Shown here in pieces: positions 1 to 13,155 of a DNA stretch of 64,000 bases. Made by a program: the position numbers and the translations under genes. Within the stretch, counting starts at the first letter, position 1, and each line of letters begins with the position of its first letter. The notes under the pieces are model-generated. The model made no database searches. It was not told the origin of the DNA and was given only the letters and a program-made list of their open reading frames with translations. Origin of the DNA: Paramecium octaurelia (taxonomy: Eukaryota; Ciliophora; Oligohymenophorea; Peniculida; Parameciidae); NCBI GenBank assembly GCA_905182995.1, contig CAJJDP010000054.1, positions 6,964 through 70,963 on the forward strand, written 5' to 3'.

Positions 1-18
1 AACCCCAAACCCAAAACC
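1..18 (+). repeat. telomere-like C-rich repeat at chromosome end
   Basis: The first 18 bases alternate runs of three or four C with runs of A (mixed CCCCAA and CCCAAA). Paramecium telomeres are known to mix G4T2 and G3T3 units, so this looks like the innermost remnant of a telomere on the C-rich strand. It is very short and stops abruptly at ordinary subtelomeric DNA, which fits an assembled scaffold end. Tetrahymena (pure C4A2) and Oxytricha (C4A4) fit less well. Confidence 0.6.
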
Positions 19-1426
19 GTAGGCAGGTGATAGAATGGAGGCATCATAAAACTCTCTATTGTTTTACTTAAGAGTTATAGTGAAAGTGGCAGCATGCACT
101 GCATTATCTTCAGGTGCATGAGATATGTGAGTAGGTCCTTTATGTGGTAATGAAGTGATGCACAAAATCTGCTAGTTTTAAGTTATTGCTTAGAAATGTG
201 GATCTTCTGCAATCATTGTTAGTAATTGTACATTCATATATATAAAAGTAATAAGAAGATATACAAACATTGCAAATGATGACATCAAGAATATATACTT
301 CTTTATTTTTATGACCCATTAGAAGATTGTATATTATATAAAATAGCATCAAACTTGAATAGTCTGAACATCCACCCCTTTGCAAATAAAATCCATGAAA
401 AAGGATAACATTTTTTCTACCAATATCAGGCCATCACTTCAGTTTAATTCGAGATCCACCAGTTGAGACCAGTCTCTTACAGTGAAACCAAAAGCACATA
501 ATTTGTAAGAATTAGCTCTAAAATAATTATCACAAGAAGAAGAAATAATAATAAGAAGTCATGATAAGTCTTATACTGTTGAGGTTGTTATAGGATTCGA
601 TCCAATTTGTATTATTTCTCTTTATGTCTACACATAAAATAGTAGATATTGCTATTTATGGTCTCATAATTAATTTTGATAAGATAAACAAATGTTCGAA
701 GAGGAATGAGGTCAAACTTACAAAAAAAACCAAAACAAGAACTATTATCCTCAACTTGATCCAAACCTACTAAACCTACTACTTATAGATGTCGTCGTAG
801 GTAATAGGCGTTTATAAAATTTCAATAATTGAATCGTGATATGCATTTGCCAATTTTCAACTTAGCTTTTGATCAAAAGGTCCAAAATTATGCCTTCAAA
901 TTATTCAAAAAAAAAGAATAATTCTAATTAAATTTAGATTAAAAAAAGTAATAATCAAATATCAGAAGTCAAATTGAGTAAAATTGTTAATGTAATCAAG
1001 CATAAGGAATTTTAATTCAATACAGGATTGAAGAATTTCGATATTTCATATTATCTCTAAGTCAACGATATAATAATTCTAAAATATTCTTCCTAAATTT
1101 GAGTAAAAAAAATGAGAATAAAGTCTCTACTTAACTTCGTATTAATAGAACTTTTCGGTCTAAATAATTTTTTCAAATTAAATAAATTTAAAATGCCTAT
1201 TTTACACCTATGGCTTTCAAGAGCTGATTTGATAATCTGAAATATCTTGGGGATTTTGCAATAATTTTAAATCATATAAAAAATTCATAAAATTAAATTT
1301 GGTAACTAAAATTAATTATGACTACTTTCTAATTGTTTACTAGCTTCTAAATAAAATTAAAAAATGATAATGATAATAAATTTACATTTTTTAATTTAGA
1401 TTAATTAATATCTTATAAAATATTAA
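19..1426. other. subtelomeric AT-rich region, no supported gene
   Basis: No convincing gene seen. On the minus strand between about 385 and 110 a frame stays open for roughly 90 codons under the ciliate code and ends in TGA at 110-112. It is rich in Tyr, Ile, Phe and Asn and could be a gene fragment near the telomere, but nothing in it is recognisable. The rest (400-1426) is AT-rich with frequent TGA in all frames. Confidence 0.4.
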
Positions 1427-2760
1427 TCAATTATCAAGTTGATTGATTTCAATAAGTTTAACTTAACTCTTCTCTTGATTGTATAATTTTTAATAAATTT
1501 AACAGTCAACATTTGATAATATTATTATCAATTCTTGATAAGCCTGCTCTTTTGGAAAAAATTTGACTGAAAAATTAATTGTATTGATAGCCCCATAACA
1601 ATTATGAGAAAAATAATGCTATTATGATGGTGAGCATCCATTGCACTTATTAAAATAGCTTTTAATTTTCTTTTACGGATAACATCTAGCATAGACCTTT
1701 AAATTTATTATCTAAAAGAGGCTTTTGTCAATTATGAAGTTGGTTGTGCCCAAATCTTTTATTACTTCATTAGTTTCCATTAATTCGACTTCAAAGGAGT
1801 TTCTGAAATTGGCTAGTCTTTCTTTTATTTATGTAATCCTTATAGTTTTACATTCCAGTGCGACGTAATCAATAGTAAGTAAATACTTTATAGAAATTAC
1901 TGAATGAGTTGATGGAGTATATTATTTATCACCTTAAAATTAGAAAATTAATAGTACTTTGAAAAGCATCAATGCTAAATTATATATTGCTTGAATCTTG
2001 GGTATAAACTCTTTTAATTCTAATGTTATCAGCTGCATTATAGGCAAACCCAGATATAGGAGTAATAAACCAAGAGTTAGCCTAAATACTGTATTGTGGA
2101 CTTGTATAAAGAGCAGTTGTTTTAATATGACTATCAAGTATAGAAATGGCTTCTTTAGTTCCTAAAATCACTTAATATCCCAACACTGTTAAGTTTGATA
2201 ATGTATCATTTGGAGTAGTTATTATAACTTATACATCTGTTTTTGTTTATTTGAACTTTATAGTTTAAATAAATACAAGGATATCGAAATAAACTGGACC
2301 CTTATAGGATAGATTGATCAAAGAGATAAATGCTTCCTCGGCATTAACGTTCTCGTAAAGATATGTTTTGTTTTCTAAAGTCATCATGTTAAACTCATTT
2401 ATAACTTAAATTCTTTCATCATCTATTGCTTACCATCTAAATAAAACTTAATATATGTTAGAATAATAACACTACATTTTAAAAACAAAACCTAAATTTT
2501 TGAGAATATTAACTTTATGTTGTAACATCGGTAATCAGAATAGTGTAATTAATTTTTGGATGTTCTGTGTCAAATGTTTCACATGATAGTATTATTTTTG
2601 GGGGTCTTTCAAATGTACCTGAGAAATAGACGGTGTCTTATTTCTGCGCAGGAGAAATACATTTGCCTCCTCCTGGATAAAGATAAGCATATTTAGTGAA
2701 AACATTGGAGTCGTATGTTATAAAGGCTTAGACAACTGAGATCACAATGAATATAATCAT
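1427..2760 (-). CDS. secreted H-type-lectin-like protein (419 aa)
   Basis: The ATG at 2760 starts a hydrophobic signal peptide (residues 1 to about 13, ending VISVVQA). Three short introns, at 2472-2491 (20 nt), 2405-2433 (29 nt) and 1933-1957 (25 nt), restore one frame of 420 codons ending in TGA at 1427-1429. After the leader come a PGGGKC motif and a beta-rich stretch (FSGTFERPPKIILSC, then NYTILITDV). This resembles the H-type lectin pattern of a PP-x-V/I-I-L strand followed by an NY-x-I-x-I-x-(N/D)-V/I-T strand. A second beta-rich segment follows. The C-terminal third has a Cys cluster (RCYP, KCNGC, NCYG, VDC). Many ciliate secreted proteins carry this lectin fold. It is the gene closest to the telomere. 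Lectin identity is inference from pattern; coding status and splicing are well supported by frame closure. Confidence 0.72.
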
Positions 2761-4396
2761 AAAATTAAATTTATATTGTAAGTTTTTGAATAGACTTGTG
2801 TTATGAAACCAAATTCAGTTATAGAAATTAAGATAACAAAATTATATTGATTAATGGTAAACTAATAAATTTGATTTACAAAATCATAAATAAAATTCAC
2901 TTTAAATAATTATCTTATAACTCAAAAATACAAGCATGAAAATATTTATATTCAATCTTCTAGAAGTGCTTATACACTTTATAATTTAGAAGTAAAATGA
3001 TAGTTGTTACTTTCAGATCTTGCGGCGTGTTATTATGAAAATTTAACACAAAATATTTGAAATCTGTTAAAGGGAACAATAATTACTGTTTGGTTAAATT
3101 ATCATTTTTATTGATAAGAATCATCATAAATATTGAAATATCGATTGGATTAATTAATCTACCCAACCCCATCTGTAATGGAAAAAGTGAAATTTACAAA
3201 TATCCTTAATCTAATTTATGCAACATTTTACAAAAAATCTATTCATTAAAATTTAGTTATTATTGAAAAATTTTCGAATCCATCATATTTTCGACAAATC
3301 ATTTTATGTTTACTTCCGATAATCGAAATAATTAAATGTATATTACTCTAAAATTCTTCATTCTTTATTGTTTCTCTTAATACTAATTTAGAAATCGTTA
3401 ATTCATTCAAAGTTGTTACCCTTAACATTTTCTGATAATATAAAATTATTCAAACATTATATTACCATAAATAATAAAAATTGAACACTATAATTAAATA
3501 GATATAACTAATACTAAATGTTGATAATTTTCTTTTAGCTCTCTTTACTGATAATACCAAAGATATTTAAATTGCTTTTTTAATTTCAATTAACTATTTT
3601 TATTCATCCAAATTAAATTATAAACTTAAATCTAATTTTAGAGAGATCTTCTTTATACTCAAATTGATATGGATAATTTGAAAGATTTTCTTAGAATTAA
3701 CATTCATCACACTTTAAAGATAATTCAAACAAATTACTTATAAATCACAGTAGTGTGATAAGCTGAAATTTAAATCGAAGTAAATAGCGATTCAACAACT
3801 TATAGTGCAAATAAAACATTTCTTAGCCACAAATTTAATTAAGTAATGTTATAATAGTGAATTATGTATATATTTTTCATTATCAATTTATGAAATATAA
3901 TTTAAATAAAAAAAATAATTAAATACAGATGAAAATATTAACTGAAAATATACTCTATAAGTCCATTTATACCATATACTACTTATTTATGAAAATATTT
4001 ATGACAAACCAAATAGTATTTCTAGTTTTCTGTTCTAATACTATTTATTTATCCATTATTATCCCAAATCTCTAGTGATCCCCTTTTAGTTATCATGAAA
4101 GTATTGATGTCAGTGGAGTTTGAAAGTCTTTATTGCTTGCCAATTTTATAAGGTAAACTAATTTCATTTTCTAAAGAATTTAAAAATTTCATATTCTTAT
4201 AAATGTCTAATTCCAAAATTTCATATTTAAAATTAATATAAAATTAAAAAAGCCCAATCAATAGCAAAGATTTCTTAAGCTTTCATTATTAAAACAATTC
4301 ATTTGAATATTAACAGATATATTAAAAATAATAATGATATATTAATAATAATAATAATATAAATTTTAATAGAATTACAATATTTCAATTATAAAT
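2761..4396. other. AT-rich intergenic region
   Basis: About 1.6 kb with dense TGA and poly(A/T) runs. It must hold the divergent promoters of the lectin-like gene and the giant GTPase gene. A plus-strand ORF of about 80 codons starts at the ATG near 4095 but is low-complexity and not convincing. A TAA/TAT microsatellite lies around 4318-4372, just upstream of the GTPase start. Confidence 0.4.
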
Positions 4397-7300
4397 ATGT
4401 AAGAAGCTAGTTATGAACTGAATTTGGAACATAAGCATATTTAGAAATAGCTAATTGTGATTTTTAAGGAAATAGAGGAAAATAATCTAATAGAGAGTGA
4501 TGACATTTTAGATGATTTAACTCCACTAATAGGATAATTAGGTGAATCGGATAACAATAAAGTACGCTATTCCATAAACAAATATTTTAAAGGCTATGAA
4601 TTTGTTAAACATTTTAAGATCGAATTTATTGATGATTAATTATAGGAATAAATAGATTACATCTAAATGTACATTTAAGATAGAAAAAATAATAACTATG
4701 AATCAATTTTATAAAATTTGAAAGAGTAAAAATATAGGAATAACAATCAGATTCCAGAAGAATTTTAATTAAATTGCTAATTGCTTTTCAAACTGGAAAG
4801 GTAATCTTTATTAGTTTTTGATTTACTTGACTATCAATTGGACAAAAAGGAATTAACACAATTTGAAGTCTTGAAAACATTATTAGATCTATTTTATAGT
4901 AGTTTAATATTTAATGATACTGAATCAATTGCATTTGATCAATTAGTTGGTTCCTTGTTATTAAATTAGGTATTTGAAATATCTTATTACATTGACAAGT
5001 TAAAGTAGAATGATTCAACAAATTTTAAGAATTTTGTCTTCTGGATATAATAACAACAATTGAGAATTGTAAATGATTCTAACAATGACTTCTAGATGTT
5101 CTAGTAAGCAAATGAAGAATATAAAAATTTATTAACAATTTTTAATGAAGATATATTAAACATAAGACAAAGCTTATAACTCTTTATTAGTGAATTAGTT
5201 TAGGTTCCGGCTGAAAAATGTTCATTTTTATAAATTTTATCTCATATAAATAATATAGAAAATATAAATGATGAACTTAACCATCTAAAATAACACATTG
5301 TTTTGTTTTATCTGAAATAGTACTGTACTAAATTTAATTTTTAATTTGATTTAAAGAGCAAGGAGGATTATTTGTTAAGTTCTACTAATAATGAAAGAAG
5401 ATTGAAATATATTGAAAGATATTTCAATAGATAGAAATCTAATACATAAGAGACAATATATTTATTTGTTATTCATAGAATTTTTTACTTTGTAGAAAAT
5501 ATAGATGATATTCTAGGCAAAGAGAACTATCAAAATTTTGTAAAAAAAATGGACTTAAATTTTACAAAGTATTAGAATATTAAATAAGCTAACCCGTTAA
5601 AAATAATTTAAGATAAAGAGAGGTTTTTTGAATATTGGAATATCATCCATAAATTACAGTTTTGTCGACAATAAAGTTTACAGCAAAATAATTTAAATTT
5701 GCATTTAATTACATGTCTTCTTTGGATAACCAAACAGCATGATAATTTTTACAATATTTTGAATATTATTTTGTCGAATAAGGCTAAATCATTAGTATAA
5801 GCTACATAATTAATACAGCAAAATATTAGTTCTATTGATACATGTATTAATAGATTTTATGATACTGCTTTCAAAACGAATTTACTAAAAATAATATATA
5901 CATAATTTCCTCATGAAGAAGGCAACTATTAATTACTTTAAAACTTACTTCTAAATTATGGTAGCTATATTAGAGCATCTATGATTATAAAAGTAAATAA
6001 CATTATTAATAAACCGTTAGACCATGATTCATTAATTTTTTTTGCAGAAAATAGAAATAAATTAATCGTAATACAGAAAGTATTTTAACCTTCACCTCTG
6101 CCATTATTGGCTTCTAAGTTATTAGATTACATTTCATCAAAAGCAAAAGATAATATTGATAAATGTCTATTAATTTTGAAATCAATTTTTCAAATAAAAT
6201 AGATATAATTAACTGATTAGTTGTAATTTATCAAAATCCTTACTAATAATTTCAGTATAAATCTTTTGAGTTATTTAATTCGAGCAAATAAGAAAATACT
6301 TATTTCGTAAACTTCAATCAAATTGACGTTATATGCGATATTTAATTTAACATAAAAGATTAATAAAACAGAATTAGGAATAATAGAGATTTAGAGAAAT
6401 TTCCTTTTTAAAAGAATAAATTTCCCATTCTTTTTTTTGTGTATAAGAAAACAAATACCTCTTTAATAGATAAATTAATATTAGATTTTGAGTTATAATT
6501 ATCTCGTTTTAGATTAGATAATCTGTTAACAATTAAGTTAAAAACTATATTAATAAGATGAATAATTATATGAAGAATGGTTTAAATTAACGAAACCATA
6601 TCTATTTTAATTATCTATTGAATATTAGAAAATTCAAAAAGTCCAGCAATATTATCCAAAATAAATGGATTTTCCTTTGGAAAACTTCAATATATCATTA
6701 TCAATTTATACTGAAGATGAATAAAAATAAATACTGTCTAATTGGATTGAAGATATGAGTAATGTTAAAAAGTTTAAATTGATAATTCCTTTATTGTTTA
6801 ATATAATTAAAAGAGGGGAACCCTCGAAATAACTATTATTATTGATTAATTAAATTTTATAATCTAATAAGGGAACAGCTGACCAAGTTGGTTATTTTAA
6901 TTTAAAAACTTTATTTTAAATCTTTTATAATAATTCGACTGATGAACTAAGAATAGTTTTAATGAAATTTTTTTTAAAAGAATATCCAATTCCTTTCTTA
7001 TATTAAAATCCATAATTGAAAGACTGCTAATCAAAATCAGATTTATTTTTACTCAATACTAATTTATTTTATTATTTTGAAAAAGGTTATACAATTATTA
7101 ATTTATCGTTGAGTCTTAAATAAAAATAGATTGGTAAAACAGAACTTATCAACGAAATATTTTATCATCAAGAAAAGTTCTCAATAAGGGATACATGTAA
7201 AATGAATCAGGATACAATTGATATAATGTTTGATTTTGAATTCAATAATTCAAGAAATTATATTATTGCTGATGTTCATGGAAGGATAATTACAGAAATC

Positions 7301-10300
7301 TTAATAAAAATACTTCCGTTTTTTAAATTGTGGATAATCTAGATGGATTCTGAGGAAGAGCTTCAGGAAAACCTAGAGTAAATTAACATAATTAAACAGC
7401 AAATAGGTTAAAATATTAACAATAAAATATGTTTGATAATAAGAAATACTAATAATAAGAAAATAGATGAACAATTATTAAATAAATATGAAATAAAAGA
7501 AAAAAAAATTCAAATTTTTCAACTTTAAGATTTTACCTCCAAAGATATCGACTAATAATTCAGGTAGAATTAAATTGAAAAGGTATCTTAATTTTTATTC
7601 AAATGTATTTTAGATCATCAAAAACATCTAAACTAAAAAGAAAATCTTAGGGATGAATTTTTAACAATTTTAGAGTAGTTTTAAAAATAATATTCAGTTA
7701 AAATATTGGAAATGAAAGATCATTACAATTTGATTTCTCTGTTCTAAAAAAAATTGAATGAAATTGTAAATTTATAGGATGGGTTTTGTAGTTAAAAGGC
7801 ATTTGGTATTCGAAGGATAAACTTGGAAATCTTGAGATTGAAGAATCTAAATAATGAATTACACATTTAGCTTTCAGAAAATTAAAAGGAAATAGAAATG
7901 AACATTGAGAAAATTAAAGGTTTTTAATAATAAATTCAGTAATAACAACCGACTGATTTGTTAAATCATTTTTGTGATGTATTTAAGAAAAACAATTATT
8001 ACATTGTTTATCTATGGATTTTAGATGTAATAAGAAATTTTAATGAAAATAATTTAGTAAGCCTATAAAAAAAAGAGTAGGAATTAGTTTAATTGCAGAC
8101 AGGTTTAAAATAAGAAAAAAAATAGCTAAAGAGAAAACACAATTCTATGTTATCGAAAATCATTGAAGACCCAAAGTATCAGGAAATTATAGATAATATG
8201 CTTTAAATAAAATAATAACTAAAGAATAATGATTAGAATATTACTCATAAAAATATTTGTATTGAATTATTTTGGAGAGAATTGATTAGTTTATAGAAAT
8301 TTCAAAAGCAATTAAAATTTAATTTATTAGAAATACTCTTTTAATTGATTAGAAAAGGTGAACCCTTAGAATTTCTTGATGGAGATACATAATAAATTGA
8401 TTTTGAATTTTTAATTGAAATTTCAAAGAAATTCACTTAAAATAAATAAGATAAAACATTGGTCTTAAGTATGTTAGGGCCGTAAAGTTCAGGAAAATCA
8501 ACTTTAATAAACAAAATATTTGGATGCCATCTTTGGGCTAATGTAGGGAGAACTACCAAAGGAGTATTTTTACAAATATTATAAGTATAAAATAAACAAA
8601 AGTATCAAAATCATTTTGACTAAATTTTAATTTTGGATACTGAAGGCTTACAAAATCCAAATTAAGTTGATGAACAATTTGACAAAAAGATGGCATTATT
8701 TATGTTATCTGTTAGTGATATAACATTAATAACCGTAAAAGGAGAAATTAATTAATAATTTAAGAGATTAATTGAAGTGTGTATTTTTACTTTAGGGCAT
8801 TTAAAATAGGGATCATCTATGGTTAAATAATTAAGTTGGATTTTCAACTAGAATGATAAATGCAAAGATATTGAGCCATTTAGACAGTAAATTAAGGACA
8901 TAGCATCTAATTTAAATTTATAATGGGATGAAAATCATAATGATGGTTTAGAAGAAGATATTGATTATGAAGAAATTTTAGATACAAAGGGCAATATTTG
9001 TGTTTTAGGATTTGTCTCACGTTAGAAAGATTGGAGCATAGATAATTGGAATTAAACAGTAAATAATCACACTTTTTCTAAAGAAGCTCATCAATAAGGA
9101 TTAATAATAATTGAACAATTTATTTCAAAACTTAAAGATTCAAAGGCTTCTTTATAAACTTTTGATAGTTTTCTTTAAAATGTTAAAAGAAATTGGGATA
9201 GTATTGAAAAATTGCCTGACATCTCAGAATTTAGTGAGGTAATAGAGCATTAATAAAATAATATAATGAGGCAACATTTTGACTAATTTTACAGGATGGT
9301 GGATATATAATAAGTAAGCTAGAATTTATTTTAAGCTACTAAGGAAAAGTTATTAAAAAATATTAACTTGGTTGATGATAAGTAAAAAACACTATAAGAG
9401 ATCTATCGAGAAATAGAATAAGAATTTTTTTAAAAAAAAAACCAAATTCTTTAGAAACTAAACTCTTTATAAGAAGAAATGAATATAAAAAAAAAAATAC
9501 TTGTTAAATATTAAAAAAAATTGGAAGAATTAATCAATAACGAGGAAATAACATGTAAATAAAAAATTAACGAAATCTTTGATCACTATAAGGAAAAATA
9601 ATTAATCAAGAAGAGACGTGGAAATATTGAATAATTTATTCAAGATATTTTAGAAGACACATCTAAGAAATAAAAATTTTAGGGAAATACTAAATTAATT
9701 TAAGATGGGGTTGAGAAAATTTGGGAATCTTTTCGAAACGAAAGCAAATAACTATCATAATAATAATAATAAAAAAGTGCCGATGTTTACTTTTTTAATA
9801 TTCAAAGTATCTCTAATCAATACAAATTGAATACTAAAAATGAAATAGAATACATTAACTATTTTCATAAATATATCTTATAAGAAAATCCATATAATAT
9901 TTTAAGTTAAGAATTTGATTAAATTTTTGAAGTATTTAAAAAAGAACTTTATGAAACTGATTAGTTTCTAATTTTAGAATAATATAAATAAAATTTAGCG
10001 TATTAAGAGATTTTTTATTAAAGTATTAGGGACAGAATAGAAAAATCTAAAGATTAATTAATTAATATGAAAGAGTTTTTTTATCAAGAAATTACATATA
10101 ATATTGTTACCAAGTAAGATATTTAGCTCTATCTCAACAATAAAAATTGTTTAGCACATGATTTTTTTGAATATTTTAACAAAAATAATTAATGCAATAA
10201 TTTAAAAACAAAATTTAATAATTATTTTGTTCTTTTAGATTATTTTCAAATTTTTTATGACTAATAGTGTAAGAAAACGTTAGAAGACATTATAATTCAA

Positions 10301-12838
10301 GGCAATAAAAAAATATATTCTGGTAATGCTCGATCAAGTAATTGGAGCATTTCGAAATTTGCGAACGAAGCCTTCTTGAAATTTTAACGAAATTTGAAGT
10401 TTAATGAGAACAATAACAATATTGATTTATCAGACAAAGCGACTTTATCGTAATTTAAAGAAATCTATTAAAATTTAAAGGTTAAAGAAGTAATAAATAA
10501 ATCATGGTAGGATATTCAAACATTTAAAAGCAATCTTTAATAAAATTCCATTATAATTAATACAAAAATTGACATTTATGAATATAAATCATCTAATTAA
10601 GAATCATTCAAATATATATTGAATCCTTAAGGGGATATCCCTGATCACTTTAGAAAGAATTTCCCAAAACAATTTAACACAATTATGATTGAAAAGGAAG
10701 GTTGGAAAAAACTGTATTAGGAGCTCTACTTATTAATTAAAAAAGAGATAAGTTTAAAAAAACATATAAATGATTAAAATAATTATAATGAAGATTAGAA
10801 TTATTAATAATATAACCCAAATTTGATCATATAGATCATGCAAAAGATTAAAAACAACATTAAAGTTAAATATAACAATTATTTTGCCTTGTTTGGTATT
10901 AGATTAACTGATGTAGGAGAAAGGTGCATATATTATTATTCTATGTTAATTATCTGGAGATTTATTTGTTATTCTTGTTCATATTTGAAAAATAAAAATT
11001 ATTAACTTAAGAATAACTACCAAAATGAATTATGTCGATGCTTTGCAGAAATTAATCAAGATAGTAGACAATAAAGTTAGATAAAAGCGAGACAGTTAGT
11101 CACAAAACTATAAGCTTAATTAAAATCTAACTTTTTAATCAGAAATAAAAAACAATTTCTAGAAGATATTAACAACAAAAGTATATCAAATGCTGAGCTT
11201 ATAGAATAAATAGATAATGAATTACTAATTAATGCCAATGATAATATGATGAAAGATAGAGAATTTTAATAAAAATTATTTTCATATACGACTGATTAAA
11301 AATCTTATATTAATAAATACATAAACGAAATGCTATCATAATTTAAGGATCATTTAATCCAGAAATATTCTAATGAATATCAAAAAGAATTATAGTAATA
11401 TTTTGTTGATATTAAAGAAAATGCTTAGACTTTTTTCTAATCTCTTCATAATCAAAATGAGGAAGTTTCGACAATTGTGTATTTTATAAAAGATGAAAAT
11501 TTATAGAATCAAATAATTTATGAAAATTATTTATTTGATTTAGTTTTTTCTTGCCTTCATGGTAAGTTTATGAGTAATAGTAAAATTTAAGACAAGTATA
11601 AGATATTGTTCAATAGTAGTAAATACAAATCTGTTAAAAACAATATTCCTTTATCTTTTTAATAATAATAAAAGAAACAAGTTCATAATTTAAAGACTTT
11701 CATTTAAACATTAATCTAGTCAATAGATCTACTTTTAATTAACATTAGTAAGTCGAACATTACTCAAAATGACTATTAATTTAATGAAGAATTTATTAAA
11801 TTAAGATTTAAAATGAATGGTTGTGAATATGCTTGTCCATTTTGTAATAGAAAATGCGATTAAGATAATGATGATAATCATAAACATCAATGTTAAAATG
11901 GCCATTAACTTCTAAGTAATTTATTATTTAATTAGGTATCAATGGCTTTTTGTATTAAAAACGCCTATTCTTATATGCTTGTGAAGAAATTCCCGATTAA
12001 TGGTAAATACATACATAAGAAGCTAAATTAAATAGAACTTGGAAAGAAGCCAAAAAAATACATTCAACCTGGTTGTTCAAAAGTTAGAATGGTGAAAATA
12101 GATTAAAAAATAAAAGGAAATGGGCAAATATTTGGAATAAAGGTTTGGGAAAATTAATATGTTCTTATTTAGAAAAAAAATTGAAGGTAATTATCAAATA
12201 CTCCTAAATAACTGCAATTTTTAAAATTCATTATATTCTCATTTTGAATGATACAAGTAAAATAAAGGGTGAGAAATGGGAAACTGTAAAGAATGGGGCA
12301 TTAGAATGCATCAAGTTAATGGAAAAGATACATGATGCAAGAGTAAGTATAATAATATTTAATGATAATGCCAGAATTGCAGTTGAATGTGAATAGCCAA
12401 ATACAAATGCAATCAATAAAAAAATACATTTTTCTGGAGGCAATACTGATTTTGGGCCTCCATTTTAGTTTGCTTTAAATCTGATTGATAAACATCAAAA
12501 TTTTACAAAGTATGGAAATTAACAATATTAGAATATAAATATTATTTTATTCTGATGGAGAAGCATCCTATCCTAAATCTATCATTGATCAATTTATTAA
12601 ACTGCCAGACTAAATTAGAAGCAATATTAATTTGATAGGGTGTTCAGCAGAAAAAACATCAAATTCTTTAGCTTTAATTGTCAATAATTTCAAAGAAAAT
12701 ATGGCCTCAGGAGAGTTAAGAAATTCTATTGAGCCTAAAGATATTTAAATAATATGGAAAGAGGTTGTGATGAGAGAAATTCATTAAACATAATGTATGA
12801 GATTAAATTAAACTTTATCTGCGTTTAGAAATTTATGA
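4397..12838 (+). CDS. VLIG-type giant GTPase with C-terminal vWA domain (2,799 aa)
   Basis: The ATG at 4397 opens a frame that runs to TGA at 12836-12838 after removal of two introns, 12003-12022 (20 nt) and 12510-12531 (22 nt). The first 1,350 residues are helical and unrecognised. A G domain begins near residue 1361 with the P-loop GPQSSGKST, followed by a TTKG element and DTEGLQ (DxxG). This matches the very large inducible GTPase (VLIG/GVIN/URG4) class of dynamin-like proteins. A long coiled-coil region follows. Near residue 2475 is a zinc-binding-like CPFC...C...H...H...C...GHQ motif, then a Trp-rich linker (KWANIWNKGLGKLIC). A vWA-like domain occupies about residues 2600-2799 (ILILNDTSK, SGGNTDF, ILFYSDGEA, LIGCSAE). 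The first MIDAS position is altered (NDTSK, not DxSxS), so metal binding is uncertain. The protein is probably cytosolic. The cellular role is unknown; vertebrate VLIGs are interferon-induced. Confidence 0.85.
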
Positions 12839-12964
12839 TTGATTTTTAAGTATATGAATTTGAATTTAATAATATTTACTAAAGTTTTCAACAAATTAAT
12901 TATTTGAAAGACTTGTTTTTAATAATTTATTTTGTTTCCTTTTTTAAAATGTAATGATGTATAA

Positions 12965-13155
12965 TCACTTACCCTTATTTTTGACAGAGTAACTTTGATT
13001 TAGCAACAACTGAATTCCATCATTGTTAAAGATTCTTCTAAAAATTTTCAGAAATACAGTAATGTGTGCTTGTGTAGCTTAAAATTAGATTTATGATTTT
13101 CACTTGAAGCATCTAGTTTATAATTAGGATTAGTATTTACGAAAAAGAATTTCAT
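12965..13155 (-). CDS. small hypothetical protein (56 aa)
   Basis: The ATG at 13155 reads MKFFFVNTNPNYKLDAS and so on. A 20-nt GT...AG intron at 13038-13057 removes an in-frame TGA and joins a second exon (LRIFNNDGIQLLLNQSYSV), ending in TGA at 12965-12967. The total is exactly 57 codons. It is a soluble-looking, Asn/Lys/Ser-rich peptide with no membrane segment. No family recognised. The recovery of a frame by a typical-length intron is the main evidence. It is convergent with the GTPase gene, with 126 bp between the two stops. Confidence 0.45.

Noticed and set aside
560..630. tRNA-like B-box resembling GGTTCGATCC near 594
   Set aside because: The match is imperfect and no cloverleaf arms or A-box could be built around it.
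3015..3040. Shared GCGGCGTG words near 3025 and 17305
   Set aside because: The second copy is within coding sequence and flanks do not match; likely coincidence in AT-rich DNA.
12143..12172. 30-nt GT...AG segment in the GTPase gene as an intron
   Set aside because: The length is a multiple of three and removal does not repair the frame; the 20-nt intron at 12003-12022 does, and it yields the conserved KWANIWN stretch.
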